From JACPVF01 sp964502095 (GTDB lineage Bacteria > Chloroflexota > Anaerolineae > Anaerolineales > Villigracilaceae): a stretch of DNA of 64,000 bases. Of the stretch, positions 6,304 through 15,201 are shown piece by piece. Numbering within the stretch: the first letter of the stretch is position 1; each line of letters opens with the position of its first letter. The stretch is from contig CAZCUF010000012.1 in the NCBI GenBank assembly GCA_964502095.1, positions 1 to 64,000 on the forward strand, read 5' to 3'. The translations under genes and the position numbers were made by a program. The notes under the pieces were generated by a model that saw only the letters and a program-made list of their open reading frames with translations, searched no databases and was not told where the DNA came from.

Positions 6304-8715
6304 AATCCCAGGAAATTGTCCCGGGTCCACTTCGTTCATCATCTCATACGCCATGTCAAAAACGGTCTCCGCGTTTGGCTTGGACCAGTAATCTCCGTCA
6401 CTGCCATATGCCGGGCGGTGGACGGTGCCCGAGAGCGTGCGCGGCTCGGAATCCAGCCAGTAATAGCCGCCCTGTTTTTCGATCACTTCCTGCATCATAT
6501 ACGCCGACGTTCCACCGGGCACGTCTTCGTCGAGGAACAGGACGCGCGAAGTCTTCTTCAACGATTCAACGATCTTGCCGTGAAGGTCGAATGGCTGAAG
6601 CGTTTGCACATCCACCACCTCGGCCTCGATGCCGGCTTTGCTGAGCTTATCCGCCGCCTCCAGCGCAATACGGCAACACGCGCCGTACGTAACGATTGTG
6701 AGATCGCGGCCTTCGCGAATCACTTCCGGCACGCCCAGCGGTGTGGTCATCTCGGCAATGTTATCGGGCAGGCGCTCTTTTACGCGGTAGCCATTCAACA
6801 CTTCAACGATCAGCGCAGGCTCATCCGACTTCAAAAGCGTATTGTAAAAACCGGCGGCGCGCGTCATATCGCGCGGCACCAGCACATACATGCCGCGCAC
6901 CAAATTCATAATGCCGGACATCAACGAGCCCGAATGCCAGATGCCTTCCAGCCGATGACCGCGCGTGCGGACGATGACCGGCGCGGCCTGTCCGCCGGCT
7001 GTGCGCCAGTGCAGTGTGGCCAGATCGTCAGACATGGTCTGCAGTGCGAACATCAAATAATCGAGGTATTGGATCTCGCAGATCGGGCGCAGACCGCGCA
7101 ATGCCATGCCGATCGCCTGTCCCAGGATCGTCGCCTCGCGAATACCGGTATCGCTCACGCGCCACTGACCGTATTTTTCCTGCATCCCCTTGAAGCCCTG
7201 ATTCACATCGCCAAGTTTTCCAACGTCTTCGCCGAACGCGATTAAACGCGGTTCGCGCGCCAGCGCGGCGTCGAACGCGGTGTTGAGCACCTCGAAGCCC
7301 ATTACGGTTGGCGAATTCGGCGAATAAGCCGGCTTGACTTCCTCCACCTTCAAGGCGCGCCCGCTGAAGACGTGCGATCCATAGCGCGTCTCGTTGACCG
7401 CCTGCTGTTCGTTTTTCCATTGGGCCAGGACTTGTTTGGCAGGATGATTTTCATCGCGCAGGACGACCAACGCCTCATGCGCCGCGGCGTGGACATCCCG
7501 CCTCAATGGCGCCGGGAGAGCGGCCAGCCGTTCTTTGATACCGTTCAACTTGGACGCGTGGGACGAACTACCTGCGATCTCTTCGAGCATATCCGTCACC
7601 TGGGCGCGCTCCTCGAGAATCGGGTTGAGATAATCGTCCCAGGCGGTTTTGCGGAATCCTTCCACAGTGTCGTAATCCGCTTTTTCGAGCGCGGCCAGTT
7701 CGGGGTCCGTGGTGAAGCGATTTTCGATCATCCACTCGCGCATTTTGCGAACGCAGTCGAATTCCTTCTCCCATTCGAGTCGTTCGGGGGATTTGTAGCG
7801 TTCGTGCGAGCCGCTCGTGCTGTGACCTTGCGGCTGCGTCAGATCGGTGACGTGTACCAGCGATGGGATATGGTAGGCGCGCGCCGCCTCAGCCGCTTTG
7901 CGATAGGTTTCAACGAGCGTTGGGTAATCCCAGCCGTGAACCTGATAGAGATCGTAGCCGCACTCGCAATCCTCTTCCATGCAATCGTCGCGTTGAAAGC
8001 CTTTCAAAATGGCGTAGATGTTTTCCTTCACCATTTGAAATTGATTCGGCACCGAGATGCCGTAACCGTCGTCATAAACTGTGATGATCGCCGGCGCCTG
8101 CAATACGCCGATGGCGTTGACCGCTTCCCAAAAAAGGCCCTCGGCGGTGGAGGCATTTCCGATCGTGGCGAATGTAACTTCATCGCCGTTGTGCGAAAAG
8201 TCCTTGAAATTTTTTAGTTCTTTGAGTTCGCGGTATAACACCGAGGCATAAGCCAGCCCAACGGTACGCGGCATCTGCGCGCCGGTGGGTGAGGCGTCGG
8301 AGGCGGAGTTGTAGGTGTCGGTCTGGGCTTTCCAGGTTCCGTCTGCATTGACGAAGCGCGAGGCGAAATGTGCGTTCATGCCGCGCCCGCCGGTGTTCGG
8401 TTCGAACTCGAGGTCGGCATGCGCGTATAACTGCGCGAACAATTGCTGGAGATTCATTACATCCAGCATTGCCATCCAGGTTTGATCGCGGTAGTAGCCC
8501 GAGCGCCAGTCGCCTTTACGGAAGGCATGCGCGATGGCGATATTGACCAGTTCCTTGCCGTCGCCGAAAATTCCAAATTTAGCTTTGCCGCTCAACACTT
8601 CCCGCCGGCCAATCAGACTCGCCTGCCGGGATCGGTAGGCGAGTCTATAATCGGACAGGATTTCTTCTCTCGTAAGGGGGAAGGAAGACGTAACAGAACC
8701 CTTTTTCTGGGGCAT
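6298..8715 (-). CDS. 2-oxoacid dehydrogenase E1, alpha and beta subunits fused
   Basis: Decarboxylates a 2-oxoacid on thiamine diphosphate and acylates the lipoyl group of E2. The 805 residues combine an alpha-type domain (about 1-400; GYYRDQTWMAM, GRGMNAHF, then the ThDP region IGNASTAEGLFWEAVN...DDGYGIS) with a beta-type transketolase-like domain (about 470-805; FGEDVGKLGDVNQGFKG, then ALIVEVLNGY, then the C-terminal domain with LFLDEDVPGGTSAYM). In most bacteria these are two genes. The variant ThDP motif (GNA rather than GDG) is, as recalled, usual for the fused type. ATG at 8715 has AAGGAG upstream. The fused type is often annotated 2-oxoisovalerate dehydrogenase, but substrate is not proven. 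Confidence 0.93.
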   Translation of the reverse strand: MPQKKGSVTSSFPLTREEILSDYRLAYRSRQASLIGRREVLSGKAKFGIFGDGKELVNIAIAHAFRKGDWRSGYYRDQTWMAMLDVMNLQQLFAQLYAHADLEFEPNTGGRGMNAHFASRFVNADGTWKAQTDTYNSASDASPTGAQMPRTVGLAYASVLYRELKELKNFKDFSHNGDEVTFATIGNASTAEGLFWEAVNAIGVLQAPAIITVYDDGYGISVPNQFQMVKENIYAILKGFQRDDCMEEDCECGYDLYQVHGWDYPTLVETYRKAAEAARAYHIPSLVHVTDLTQPQGHSTSGSHERYKSPERLEWEKEFDCVRKMREWMIENRFTTDPELAALEKADYDTVEGFRKTAWDDYLNPILEERAQVTDMLEEIAGSSSHASKLNGIKERLAALPAPLRRDVHAAAHEALVVLRDENHPAKQVLAQWKNEQQAVNETRYGSHVFSGRALKVEEVKPAYSPNSPTVMGFEVLNTAFDAALAREPRLIAFGEDVGKLGDVNQGFKGMQEKYGQWRVSDTGIREATILGQAIGMALRGLRPICEIQYLDYLMFALQTMSDDLATLHWRTAGGQAAPVIVRTRGHRLEGIWHSGSLMSGIMNLVRGMYVLVPRDMTRAAGFYNTLLKSDEPALIVEVLNGYRVKERLPDNIAEMTTPLGVPEVIREGRDLTIVTYGACCRIALEAADKLSKAGIEAEVVDVQTLQPFDLHGKIVESLKKTSRVLFLDEDVPGGTSAYMMQEVIEKQGGYYWLDSEPRTLSGTVHRPAYGSDGDYWSKPNAETVFDMAYEMMNEVDPGQFPGIH

Positions 8716-8886
8716 GTACTCTCTCCTTATTATTGAGTAATTCGACCTGATTATAACGGAAAAGAGTTGGCCGGGACCTTTGGCTTAACTCCTTTTTAGC
8801 TGACGTAAATAACGAACAAGGAAAAAATAAACGGTTCCATTGTTCCTGACAACAAAGAGCGGAGAAAATCTTTCGTGGGCCTCTAT

Positions 8887-8918
8887 GAACCTGCGCCTCT
8901 GCGGCGAGATTCTTTAAT
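8887..8918 (-). repeat. Diverged repeat copy 4
   Basis: On the minus strand it reads CGCCGCAGAGGCGCAGGTTCAT, a diverged relative of copies 1-3. It lies in the 277-base gap between E1 and the Fe-S oxidoreductase, which otherwise holds nothing recognisable. Confidence 0.5.
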
Positions 8919-8992
8919 TCACGCGTACATCGCAAACAGCGGAACTAATCCATCCCTGCCGGGATGCGGCCCCCGCCAAAAAATCTTCTGCG

Positions 8993-10978
8993 TCACTTGA
9001 TTCGCTCCGCGACGATTTCCGCCACATCCTTGACCTGTAAACTGCCTCCGTCTGCTTTCGAGGCATCGGTCAACATCGTCATGCAAAATGGACAGCCCAC
9101 CGCCAGCGTCCCTGCGTTGGTGGCTTTTGCTTCCGAGAAGCGCGTCGTATTGACGCGCGCCGAACCCGGCTCTTCTTCCTTCCAGAATTGCGCGCCGCCC
9201 GCGCCGCAACAGAACGATTTGTCCGCGTGCCGCGGCATTTCGATCACTTCCACGCCGGCAGACTTCAGATTCTCGCGCGGCGCATCGAAGATCTGATTGT
9301 GCCTTCCCAAATAACACGGATCGTGGAACGTCACCGTGTATTGGTGATCGTCTGCCGATAAATAGATTTTCCCCGCGCCCACCAATTCGTTGATCAATTG
9401 CGTATGATGAATGACCTCGTAATTTCCGCCGAACGCCGGATATTCGTTCTTCAACGTGTGCAAACAATGCGGGCAGGTCGTTACGATTCGTTTCGGGTTG
9501 ACTTGATTCAAGGTTTCTACATTCGCGGAAGCCAGACCGAAGAAAATATCTTCACGCCCTGCGCGCCGCGCCGGATCGCCGTTGCATTGTTCCTTTTGCC
9601 CAAGCACCGCGAAATTAACTCCCGCCGCATTCAGGATTTTTGCAAACGCCTGCGCCGTCTTTTGCGAGCGCGCGTCTGTGGCGGGCGCACAGCCAACCCA
9701 CCATAAAATATCCGGTTTGGGATTCTGCTCGATGGTCGGTACGTTGAGCCCCTCGGCCCACTTCATGCGGTCTGCTTGCGGCACATTCCACGGGTTGGCA
9801 TTATGCTCCATACCTTTGAAGGCGGTCTCCAACTGTTTCGGAAATTTGCTTTCCATCATCGAGAGATTGCGGCGGATGTCGAGAATGTCGCGCATCGGTT
9901 CGTTACCCACCGGGCAAATATCCACGCACGCGCCACAGCTTGTGCAAGCCCACACCGCTTCTTCCGAGATCAAATTCGTCAGCGGCACATCGGTGGCGCC
10001 GCCGTCGTTCAAGTGATAACGTTTATTGATCTCCAACGCGGCGGGCGAAAGCAACTTACCGGTGTTATACGCCGGGCACACTTCCTGACAGCGAAAACAC
10101 ATAATGCAGGAGTAACTATCCATGATCTGTTCCCAGCCCAGATCCTTCATTGTTGCCGCGCCGAATTGCTCGATGGACTGGTCATCGAGATTGACGTAAC
10201 TTAATTGCCCAATGGATTTTCGCTCCGGTTTCAGCGCGAAATTGATCGGCGCAAAGAATAAGTGAATATGTTTGGAATATGGAAAATATGGAAGGAATGC
10301 GATCACCGCGCCGAGCGAGATCCAAAACATGGCATGTTCGCCGATCAACAGCGTGTGCGCGTCCACATGGGACCATAAGCCTGCCACCGTTAAAGCGAGC
10401 GGTTGCCAGCTGTCGCGGAGTCCCTCGCCTGCCAGGCGAAATGACTCGCCCAATAACCGCGCCGCGTTATGCACGACGATAAACGCCCCGACGATGGCCG
10501 AATCGCGCAGGATGCCGAAGCGTGCCTTGGGATGCAGGAGAGTCGTCTGCCGCGTGGACAGAGTCGCGGGTCGAAGAATGAAGCGGCGGGCGATCATCCC
10601 AAGAATGCCGATCAGGATCGCCGCGCTGGCGATGTCTCCCAAAAGACGATACACGTTGCCGAAGATTCCGGTTCGATTTAAAATCGGAAATCCGGTATAG
10701 GCATACACCACGTCATTGAGGTTGATCAGCAAAAAGACCAGAAAGCCCCAGCCGATCAGGCCATGCAAAATACTCGGCCCAAGCCGAAAACGAAAAACGG
10801 GTTGAAACAACCCGATTTTCGCGATAAGCTGACCGAGCCGCTTCCAGGGCAGGCTCCAATCGACCTTTCCCTGACCGCTCGAAATAGTTTTGATGATGTG
10901 CCGCACGCCGCGCCAGGTGAAGTACAGTGAGACTGCCACTGCCAGCGCAAAAAGAATCTTTTCGATGGGGCTGAGCAT
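8993..10978 (-). CDS. Membrane-anchored Fe-S oxidoreductase (HdrD/FadF-like, CCG domains)
   Basis: A 661-residue protein. The N-terminal third (about 1-290) holds several hydrophobic segments resembling a NarI-type cytochrome b membrane domain. It is followed by two 4Fe-4S motifs (CIMCFRCQEVCP and CTSCGACVDICP). The C-terminal half has two CCG-type cysteine regions (CPHC...; then DPCYLGRH, CCGAGG and GCPFC) as in heterodisulfide reductase subunit D. Such proteins pass electrons between a soluble donor, often an electron transfer flavoprotein, and the quinone pool. ATG at 10978 is chosen for its GGAGG box; the frame stays open upstream without one. No etf genes are adjacent, so the partner is unknown. 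Confidence 0.88.
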   Translation of the reverse strand: MLSPIEKILFALAVAVSLYFTWRGVRHIIKTISSGQGKVDWSLPWKRLGQLIAKIGLFQPVFRFRLGPSILHGLIGWGFLVFLLINLNDVVYAYTGFPILNRTGIFGNVYRLLGDIASAAILIGILGMIARRFILRPATLSTRQTTLLHPKARFGILRDSAIVGAFIVVHNAARLLGESFRLAGEGLRDSWQPLALTVAGLWSHVDAHTLLIGEHAMFWISLGAVIAFLPYFPYSKHIHLFFAPINFALKPERKSIGQLSYVNLDDQSIEQFGAATMKDLGWEQIMDSYSCIMCFRCQEVCPAYNTGKLLSPAALEINKRYHLNDGGATDVPLTNLISEEAVWACTSCGACVDICPVGNEPMRDILDIRRNLSMMESKFPKQLETAFKGMEHNANPWNVPQADRMKWAEGLNVPTIEQNPKPDILWWVGCAPATDARSQKTAQAFAKILNAAGVNFAVLGQKEQCNGDPARRAGREDIFFGLASANVETLNQVNPKRIVTTCPHCLHTLKNEYPAFGGNYEVIHHTQLINELVGAGKIYLSADDHQYTVTFHDPCYLGRHNQIFDAPRENLKSAGVEVIEMPRHADKSFCCGAGGAQFWKEEEPGSARVNTTRFSEAKATNAGTLAVGCPFCMTMLTDASKADGGSLQVKDVAEIVAERIK

Positions 10979-11070
10979 GCTTCCTCCAGGTTGGGATTCA
11001 TTGCGGGGAGACTGCGCGGAAAAACGCGCGGCAATCGCCTCTTGGTTGTAGTGTAGCACAAGTTGAAAAT

Positions 11071-12684
11071 TTATTGACTGATATCGTTTACGTATTGGAT
11101 GGCCCCCGTGCATGCGCCGGTCAAATACGGCGAGACCGAATCCCAGGTGAGTTCACTGTCTTCCCCGCTGGCTACATCCAAAGCTTCCGCGAGACAGCCC
11201 GGTCCCGCGTTGTAATTGACCAACGTAAACTTCCATAAGTCTTCATAGGAAGCAACCTCGCCCGGCGCCCGTCCGGTGATATTGCGGACGACGCGGCCAG
11301 TCTGTTCGCAATTCGCCAGTAACGTATGCGCGAACACGTTGACGGAAAAATCCGCCTGACTTAGATCCAGGCCAAGCGGGCAATTCTCGCAGGATGCATT
11401 CACCGAGCCGACCAATGCTTCGCGCAGTAGTTGTTGTTGATCGTCGTCCAGGTGTAAATATCCTTTTCCGCATGCATCGTTGGAGAGTACCAGCGGACAG
11501 AACTGGTTGAAGAACGAGCGATTCCAGATCAATGTGGTGTCGGCGCCGTTTTGTGTAAGCTGGCCAAGCCCAATATCCGTATTGGCGCGGAATACGCCCG
11601 GCCAGAATTGACTCTCGCGCGCAAATAGATTCTTGAGCAGGTGCGCCGGCACGCCGGTATCTTGTGCAGTGGCGAGAATGAGCGAATCGAAACGATCCTG
11701 CCAATCGTTGACCGTAGGCCGCGCGGCCTCAAGCCCGCAAGTATTGACTCCGCCATCGGGAATCAAGCCGCCGTCCGGGCAGGCGCTGGCATCCACTGCG
11801 CCTTGCAGAATCAGGTTGGCGGCCAGATAGTTGTATGGAATGTCGCTGGAAAGGTCCTGGCTGTCGTCTGGAGTGGTCAGCCATTGGGGCGGCCCGCCCA
11901 CAGGCGGAAATGATTGCCATGAGTCGGCACAGCTGGCTACGGGCTGTCCCTGCCACTGATTCGAGAGTACGTCCACGTACCAATATAATTGATCGGGATC
12001 GCCCTGATCGGTATGACTCACGCGCACTTGCGCGGTGAGCACGGGACTGCTGTCGCCGTAACTCGACCAGGCCCAAAATTCAACGGGCGCGCCGACGTTG
12101 TCCGTTTCCTGAAGAGGAATTTTGCATACCGAGTCCTCGCAGTTGAACGGCTCGCCGTTGAATGTTCCCTCGATGCTCGTAATGGTTTGGTTGGGCAACG
12201 GTTCCTGCCCGGTGATGACGAGCATGGGATCTTCTTCGCAAATATTGGTGGAAGTGCTCGTAACAGGATCGCAACCGTCGAGGGTGAGCCAGGCAGTGGC
12301 CGCCGGTAATTGCGCGGGAATTTCTTTTTCGGCAGGGTCGGCGGAAATCAAAAATGTGTAATAACCGATACAACCTGTGGCTTTTATTTGTTTGTCGCAT
12401 GGCGGCTGGACGACCCATTTATTGTAAACAGTTTCCCCGCAATCGCGATAAATTTCCGGCAAAGTAGGCTGACCTTTGTGATCCACCACCACAGAACAGG
12501 CGACCGTGTTGTTGCTCCACGTTGCCACCCACCAGGTGTAAGCTGTGTAATTCACTTTGATAACAGTATAACGGTCTGGTCCGGGAGGCGGGTTGGGCGC
12601 AGAATTCAACTGCGGGGGCGGCGTGAACGCCGTCCCCGTGATCGCAGCCAGTATAAGCAAGGCTCCAATCCGGCGCAAGTCCAT
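11071..12684 (-). CDS. Secreted lytic transglycosylase-like protein
   Basis: A 537-residue protein with an N-terminal hydrophobic signal segment (RRIGALLILAAITGTAF). A Pro-rich stretch and about 300 residues of beta-rich, Cys-containing sequence of unknown fold follow. The C-terminal third (about 340-520) resembles an SLT-type muramidase: LKNLFARESQFWPG with the likely catalytic Glu, DIGLGQLTQNGA, and VNYNAGPGCL. This order is typical of lytic transglycosylases that cut peptidoglycan glycan strands. ATG at 12684 is preferred to a TTG at 12696; neither has a clear Shine-Dalgarno. A TATAAT lies upstream on the minus strand. The N-terminal region is unassigned. Confidence 0.75.
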   Translation of the reverse strand: MDLRRIGALLILAAITGTAFTPPPQLNSAPNPPPGPDRYTVIKVNYTAYTWWVATWSNNTVACSVVVDHKGQPTLPEIYRDCGETVYNKWVVQPPCDKQIKATGCIGYYTFLISADPAEKEIPAQLPAATAWLTLDGCDPVTSTSTNICEEDPMLVITGQEPLPNQTITSIEGTFNGEPFNCEDSVCKIPLQETDNVGAPVEFWAWSSYGDSSPVLTAQVRVSHTDQGDPDQLYWYVDVLSNQWQGQPVASCADSWQSFPPVGGPPQWLTTPDDSQDLSSDIPYNYLAANLILQGAVDASACPDGGLIPDGGVNTCGLEAARPTVNDWQDRFDSLILATAQDTGVPAHLLKNLFARESQFWPGVFRANTDIGLGQLTQNGADTTLIWNRSFFNQFCPLVLSNDACGKGYLHLDDDQQQLLREALVGSVNASCENCPLGLDLSQADFSVNVFAHTLLANCEQTGRVVRNITGRAPGEVASYEDLWKFTLVNYNAGPGCLAEALDVASGEDSELTWDSVSPYLTGACTGAIQYVNDISQ

Positions 12685-12707
12685 GATAATAAACAAAGCC
12701 CGCTGTC

Positions 12708-12713
12708 ATTATA
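12708..12713 (-). promoter_or_regulatory. Candidate -10 box for the transglycosylase-like gene
   Basis: A perfect TATAAT on the minus strand, 23 bases upstream of ATG 12684. No convincing -35 was found, so this is a weak call. Confidence 0.35.
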
Positions 12714-12733
12714 GCGGACTCTATGCAATTTGG

Positions 12734-13042
12734 CTATTTTTTGCGGCCGGCTGTTTTCTTGTGAGTTGGTTTGGCGGCGGCCTTTTTCTTTGCCGACGGT
12801 TTTCCCGTTGATTTCGATTTGGGTGGTCTGGCTTTAACGGTCTTGGCCTCAGCCGCGGCGTTCTGTGCCTTGACCTTGGACTCGTTTTCCGCCTCCAGGC
12901 TTTTCAACACGTCATAATCCCGGCTTAGATTCCGCCAACGGACGAACAAACTCACGAGATAAACCGCAAGCAAAATAAAGGCGATCGTGTAGCCCGCGAT
13001 CATATAAGAAGATGTATCTGGTGTGGTATCGAGGAAGGACAT
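12734..13042 (-). CDS. CcmD-like small membrane protein with a Lys-rich tail
   Basis: A 102-residue protein with one membrane segment (about 14-34, AGYTIAFILLAVYLVSLFV). A short coiled region follows, then a very basic Lys/Ala/Pro-rich tail (TGKPSAKKKAAAKP...). Position and topology match CcmD, the small helper that keeps CcmE engaged with the CcmABC complex: it starts eight bases after ccmC with AGGAG upstream. CcmD is poorly conserved and usually about 50-70 residues, so identity rests mainly on context. The basic tail is unusual for CcmD. Confidence 0.65.
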   Translation of the reverse strand: MSFLDTTPDTSSYMIAGYTIAFILLAVYLVSLFVRWRNLSRDYDVLKSLEAENESKVKAQNAAAEAKTVKARPPKSKSTGKPSAKKKAAAKPTHKKTAGRKK

Positions 13043-13050
13043 GGCGGCTC

Positions 13051-13749
13051 CTATTGTGCGACTTTGAGCTTGAGTTGTTCGACTTTATCCTGCAGCCAGC
13101 CCATGCGGATGCGATTCCAGAATAAGTCCACGAAGATGACGCTGAAGGCAAACAACGCGAATAAGAAGGCCACCAGCATTCCGCCGGTCATGGCGAAGGT
13201 ACCTTGCGCGCCCGGGTCGCCACTGCCGATCACCACCGGGTGAATGGTGCGGAACAGCCTGATAGCGAAGAATGTGATCGGCGCGCTGGCCGCGCCCAGC
13301 AGTGTATAGACCGCGCCGAAACGCGCGCGTCGTTCGGGATCTTCGATTCCGGCGCGCAGCATGAAGTAGGCGATGTAGATCAACTCGGTGACTGCCGCGG
13401 TGGTGAGGCGCGGATCCCACGTCCACCAGGTGTTCCAGATGGGGCGCGCCCAGATCGAGCCCAGGATGATGGCGATCAGGAAGAACATCAGGCTGATCTC
13501 AACAGCCGCCACTTCGATCACATCCCAGCGGCGGTCTTTGGTGACGAGATACACAATGCCCGCGATGCCCGCGGCGATGAATCCGAGCAGGGCCACCCAG
13601 GCGTTGGCCACGTGAAAATAGAACACACGTTGAACTTGTCCCATTACGGCTTCGGTCGGCGCGTAAAACAGCGCCAGATAGGCCGCGATCGCCAGCAGAA
13701 TCACGGAAACGATATCGAGGGCGAAAAGCGCGGCAGGTTTCTTTTGCAT
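13051..13749 (-). CDS. ccmC: Haem exporter membrane protein CcmC
   Basis: A 232-residue protein with six hydrophobic segments. It carries the tryptophan-rich haem-handling motif WNTWWTWDPRLT in the middle, the hallmark of CcmC, and conserved His residues in FYFHVANAW and RTIHPVV that flank it. CcmC loads haem onto CcmE at the outer face of the membrane. ATG at 13749 is correct: AGGAG lies seven bases upstream, while the TTG six bases earlier would overlap that box. It sits between ccmB and the CcmD-like gene in an uninterrupted operon. Confidence 0.95.
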   Translation of the reverse strand: MQKKPAALFALDIVSVILLAIAAYLALFYAPTEAVMGQVQRVFYFHVANAWVALLGFIAAGIAGIVYLVTKDRRWDVIEVAAVEISLMFFLIAIILGSIWARPIWNTWWTWDPRLTTAAVTELIYIAYFMLRAGIEDPERRARFGAVYTLLGAASAPITFFAIRLFRTIHPVVIGSGDPGAQGTFAMTGGMLVAFLFALFAFSVIFVDLFWNRIRMGWLQDKVEQLKLKVAQ

Positions 13750-13775
13750 GAACAAACTCCTATCTTGAAATTTGT

Positions 13776-14492
13776 CTATTCTTCCACAATGAAATCGAAT
13801 GTCATGAAAGCGAGCGCAATGAAAACTATATCATACACGATCAATAGATTGAGCCACGGTACGATCTCGCTCATATCCGCGCCGGTGAGGTAACCGCCGC
13901 TGGCTTTGACCGCCGCGATCAGCACCGGCACGACGACCGGAAAAAGCAGAATGGGCAACAGCACATCGCGGGTGCGCGTTTGAATCGCCATGGCGGAAAG
14001 CAGTGTGCCGACGGCCGTATATCCCACCGAGCCGAGCAGGATGACCATCAACAAACCCGGATTGAACAAGTTGGTGTTATATAGAACACTATAGACCGGC
14101 AAAACGATAGCTTCCACAATTAACATAAAAGCCAGGTTGCTGAAGACCTTTCCAAAATAAATGGCGGAACGGTCCACCGGCGCGAGCAGGAGGCCGTCGA
14201 GACAGCCGCGGTCTTTTTCGATTGCCATCGAACGGTTGAGGCCGAGTGTGCCCGCGAACGCAAAAGTGGCCCACAACACGCCCGCCGTCACGGATTGCCG
14301 CGTTTTAATATCCAGCTCGAGGGCGAAGTTGAAGATCAGAATCACGAGCAGGGAAAAGACCAGCATGGCCGAAAGTAGTTCGCGCGAACGCAATTCCGCG
14401 GCCAGGTCTTTTTGGACGACCGCCCACACCGCTTTCACAAAGCTGGGTTGCGAGGCTTGAGGGACAGACGAGGCGGCTTCGACGGTTGCCAT
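13776..14492 (-). CDS. ccmB: Haem ABC transporter permease CcmB
   Basis: A 238-residue protein with six membrane segments. It has the CcmB-typical loop FAGTLGLNRSMAIEKDRGCLDGLLLAPV near 95-120 (shown in part) and the ABC-2-like segment RTRDVLLPILLFPVVVPVL. It is the permease partner of CcmA. ATG at 14492 lies one base past the ccmA stop, so translation is probably coupled. A longer in-frame start inside ccmA exists but adds residues not expected in the family. Confidence 0.93.
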   Translation of the reverse strand: MATVEAASSVPQASQPSFVKAVWAVVQKDLAAELRSRELLSAMLVFSLLVILIFNFALELDIKTRQSVTAGVLWATFAFAGTLGLNRSMAIEKDRGCLDGLLLAPVDRSAIYFGKVFSNLAFMLIVEAIVLPVYSVLYNTNLFNPGLLMVILLGSVGYTAVGTLLSAMAIQTRTRDVLLPILLFPVVVPVLIAAVKASGGYLTGADMSEIVPWLNLLIVYDIVFIALAFMTFDFIVEE

Positions 14493-14493
14493 T

Positions 14494-15192
14494 TTAGCTT
14501 GCCAATGCCTGTTTGTAGAAAGCAAGCAGATTTGTTTTCCTGAGATCGCGCGGCGTGGCAGAAGCCGCGATGACGCCGTGCGAAAGGATGTCGAAACGAG
14601 TAGCCAGATCTTCGGCGCGCGCCAGATCGTGCGAAGTCATTACAACGGTGCGGCCTTTTGCGGCAACGGAACGCAGTACATCGTCCAGCATGGCCGAGGC
14701 ATCCTGGTCCAAACCGGTATAAGGTTCATCGAAAAGGATTACTTCGGGGTTGTGCAAAACCGCGCGGCCGATGGCGAGCCGCTGTTGCATGCCGCGCGAA
14801 AAGGTGCGGACCAGGTCGCGGCGGCGCGGCTCGAGGCCGACCAATCCCAATACTTCTGTGATGCGCGTTTCGAGGTGGAACAGGTTATACATCTTCCCGT
14901 AAAAGCGAAGATTTTCCTCGGCGGTCAGGTCGCCGTACAGCAGGGGCAGGTGAGAAACGACTCCCAGCCGGGCGCGTACTGCCGCAGATTCATGCGGCAG
15001 GCGATAACCCGCCACGCGAACCTCGCCCAACGATGGCCGCGAGAGCGAGGCCAGAATACGAAGAAAAGTGGTTTTGCCCGCGCCGTTCGGCCCAAGCAAA
15101 GCCACGAACTCGCCGGGCTGAACGTCGAAGTCAATGCCGCGCAGAACGGTTTTCAATCCAAAACGTTTGACGAGTTTCCGAACCTGAATCAT
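14494..15192 (-). CDS. ccmA: Haem ABC transporter ATP-binding protein CcmA
   Basis: A 232-residue ABC ATPase. Walker A is GPNGAGKTT (about 34-42), the signature is TFSRGMQQRLAIGRA, Walker B is VILFDEPYTGLD, and the switch His is in VVMTSHDL. It energises release of holo-CcmE from CcmC with CcmB. It starts nine bases after the cytochrome lipoprotein gene. All motifs are intact. Confidence 0.93.
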   Translation of the reverse strand: MIQVRKLVKRFGLKTVLRGIDFDVQPGEFVALLGPNGAGKTTFLRILASLSRPSLGEVRVAGYRLPHESAAVRARLGVVSHLPLLYGDLTAEENLRFYGKMYNLFHLETRITEVLGLVGLEPRRRDLVRTFSRGMQQRLAIGRAVLHNPEVILFDEPYTGLDQDASAMLDDVLRSVAAKGRTVVMTSHDLARAEDLATRFDILSHGVIAASATPRDLRKTNLLAFYKQALAS

Positions 15193-15201
15193 GAGTGCGG
15201 C

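Noticed and set aside
8045..8200. E1 ThDP motif reads GNA instead of GDG, considered as loss of function
   Set aside because: The same variant is, as recalled, usual for fused alpha/beta E1 proteins, and the surrounding motifs are intact.
6301..8217. Plus-strand open frames opposite the fused E1 gene
   Set aside because: Shadows of a well-conserved 805-residue enzyme; no ribosome sites or recognisable domains.
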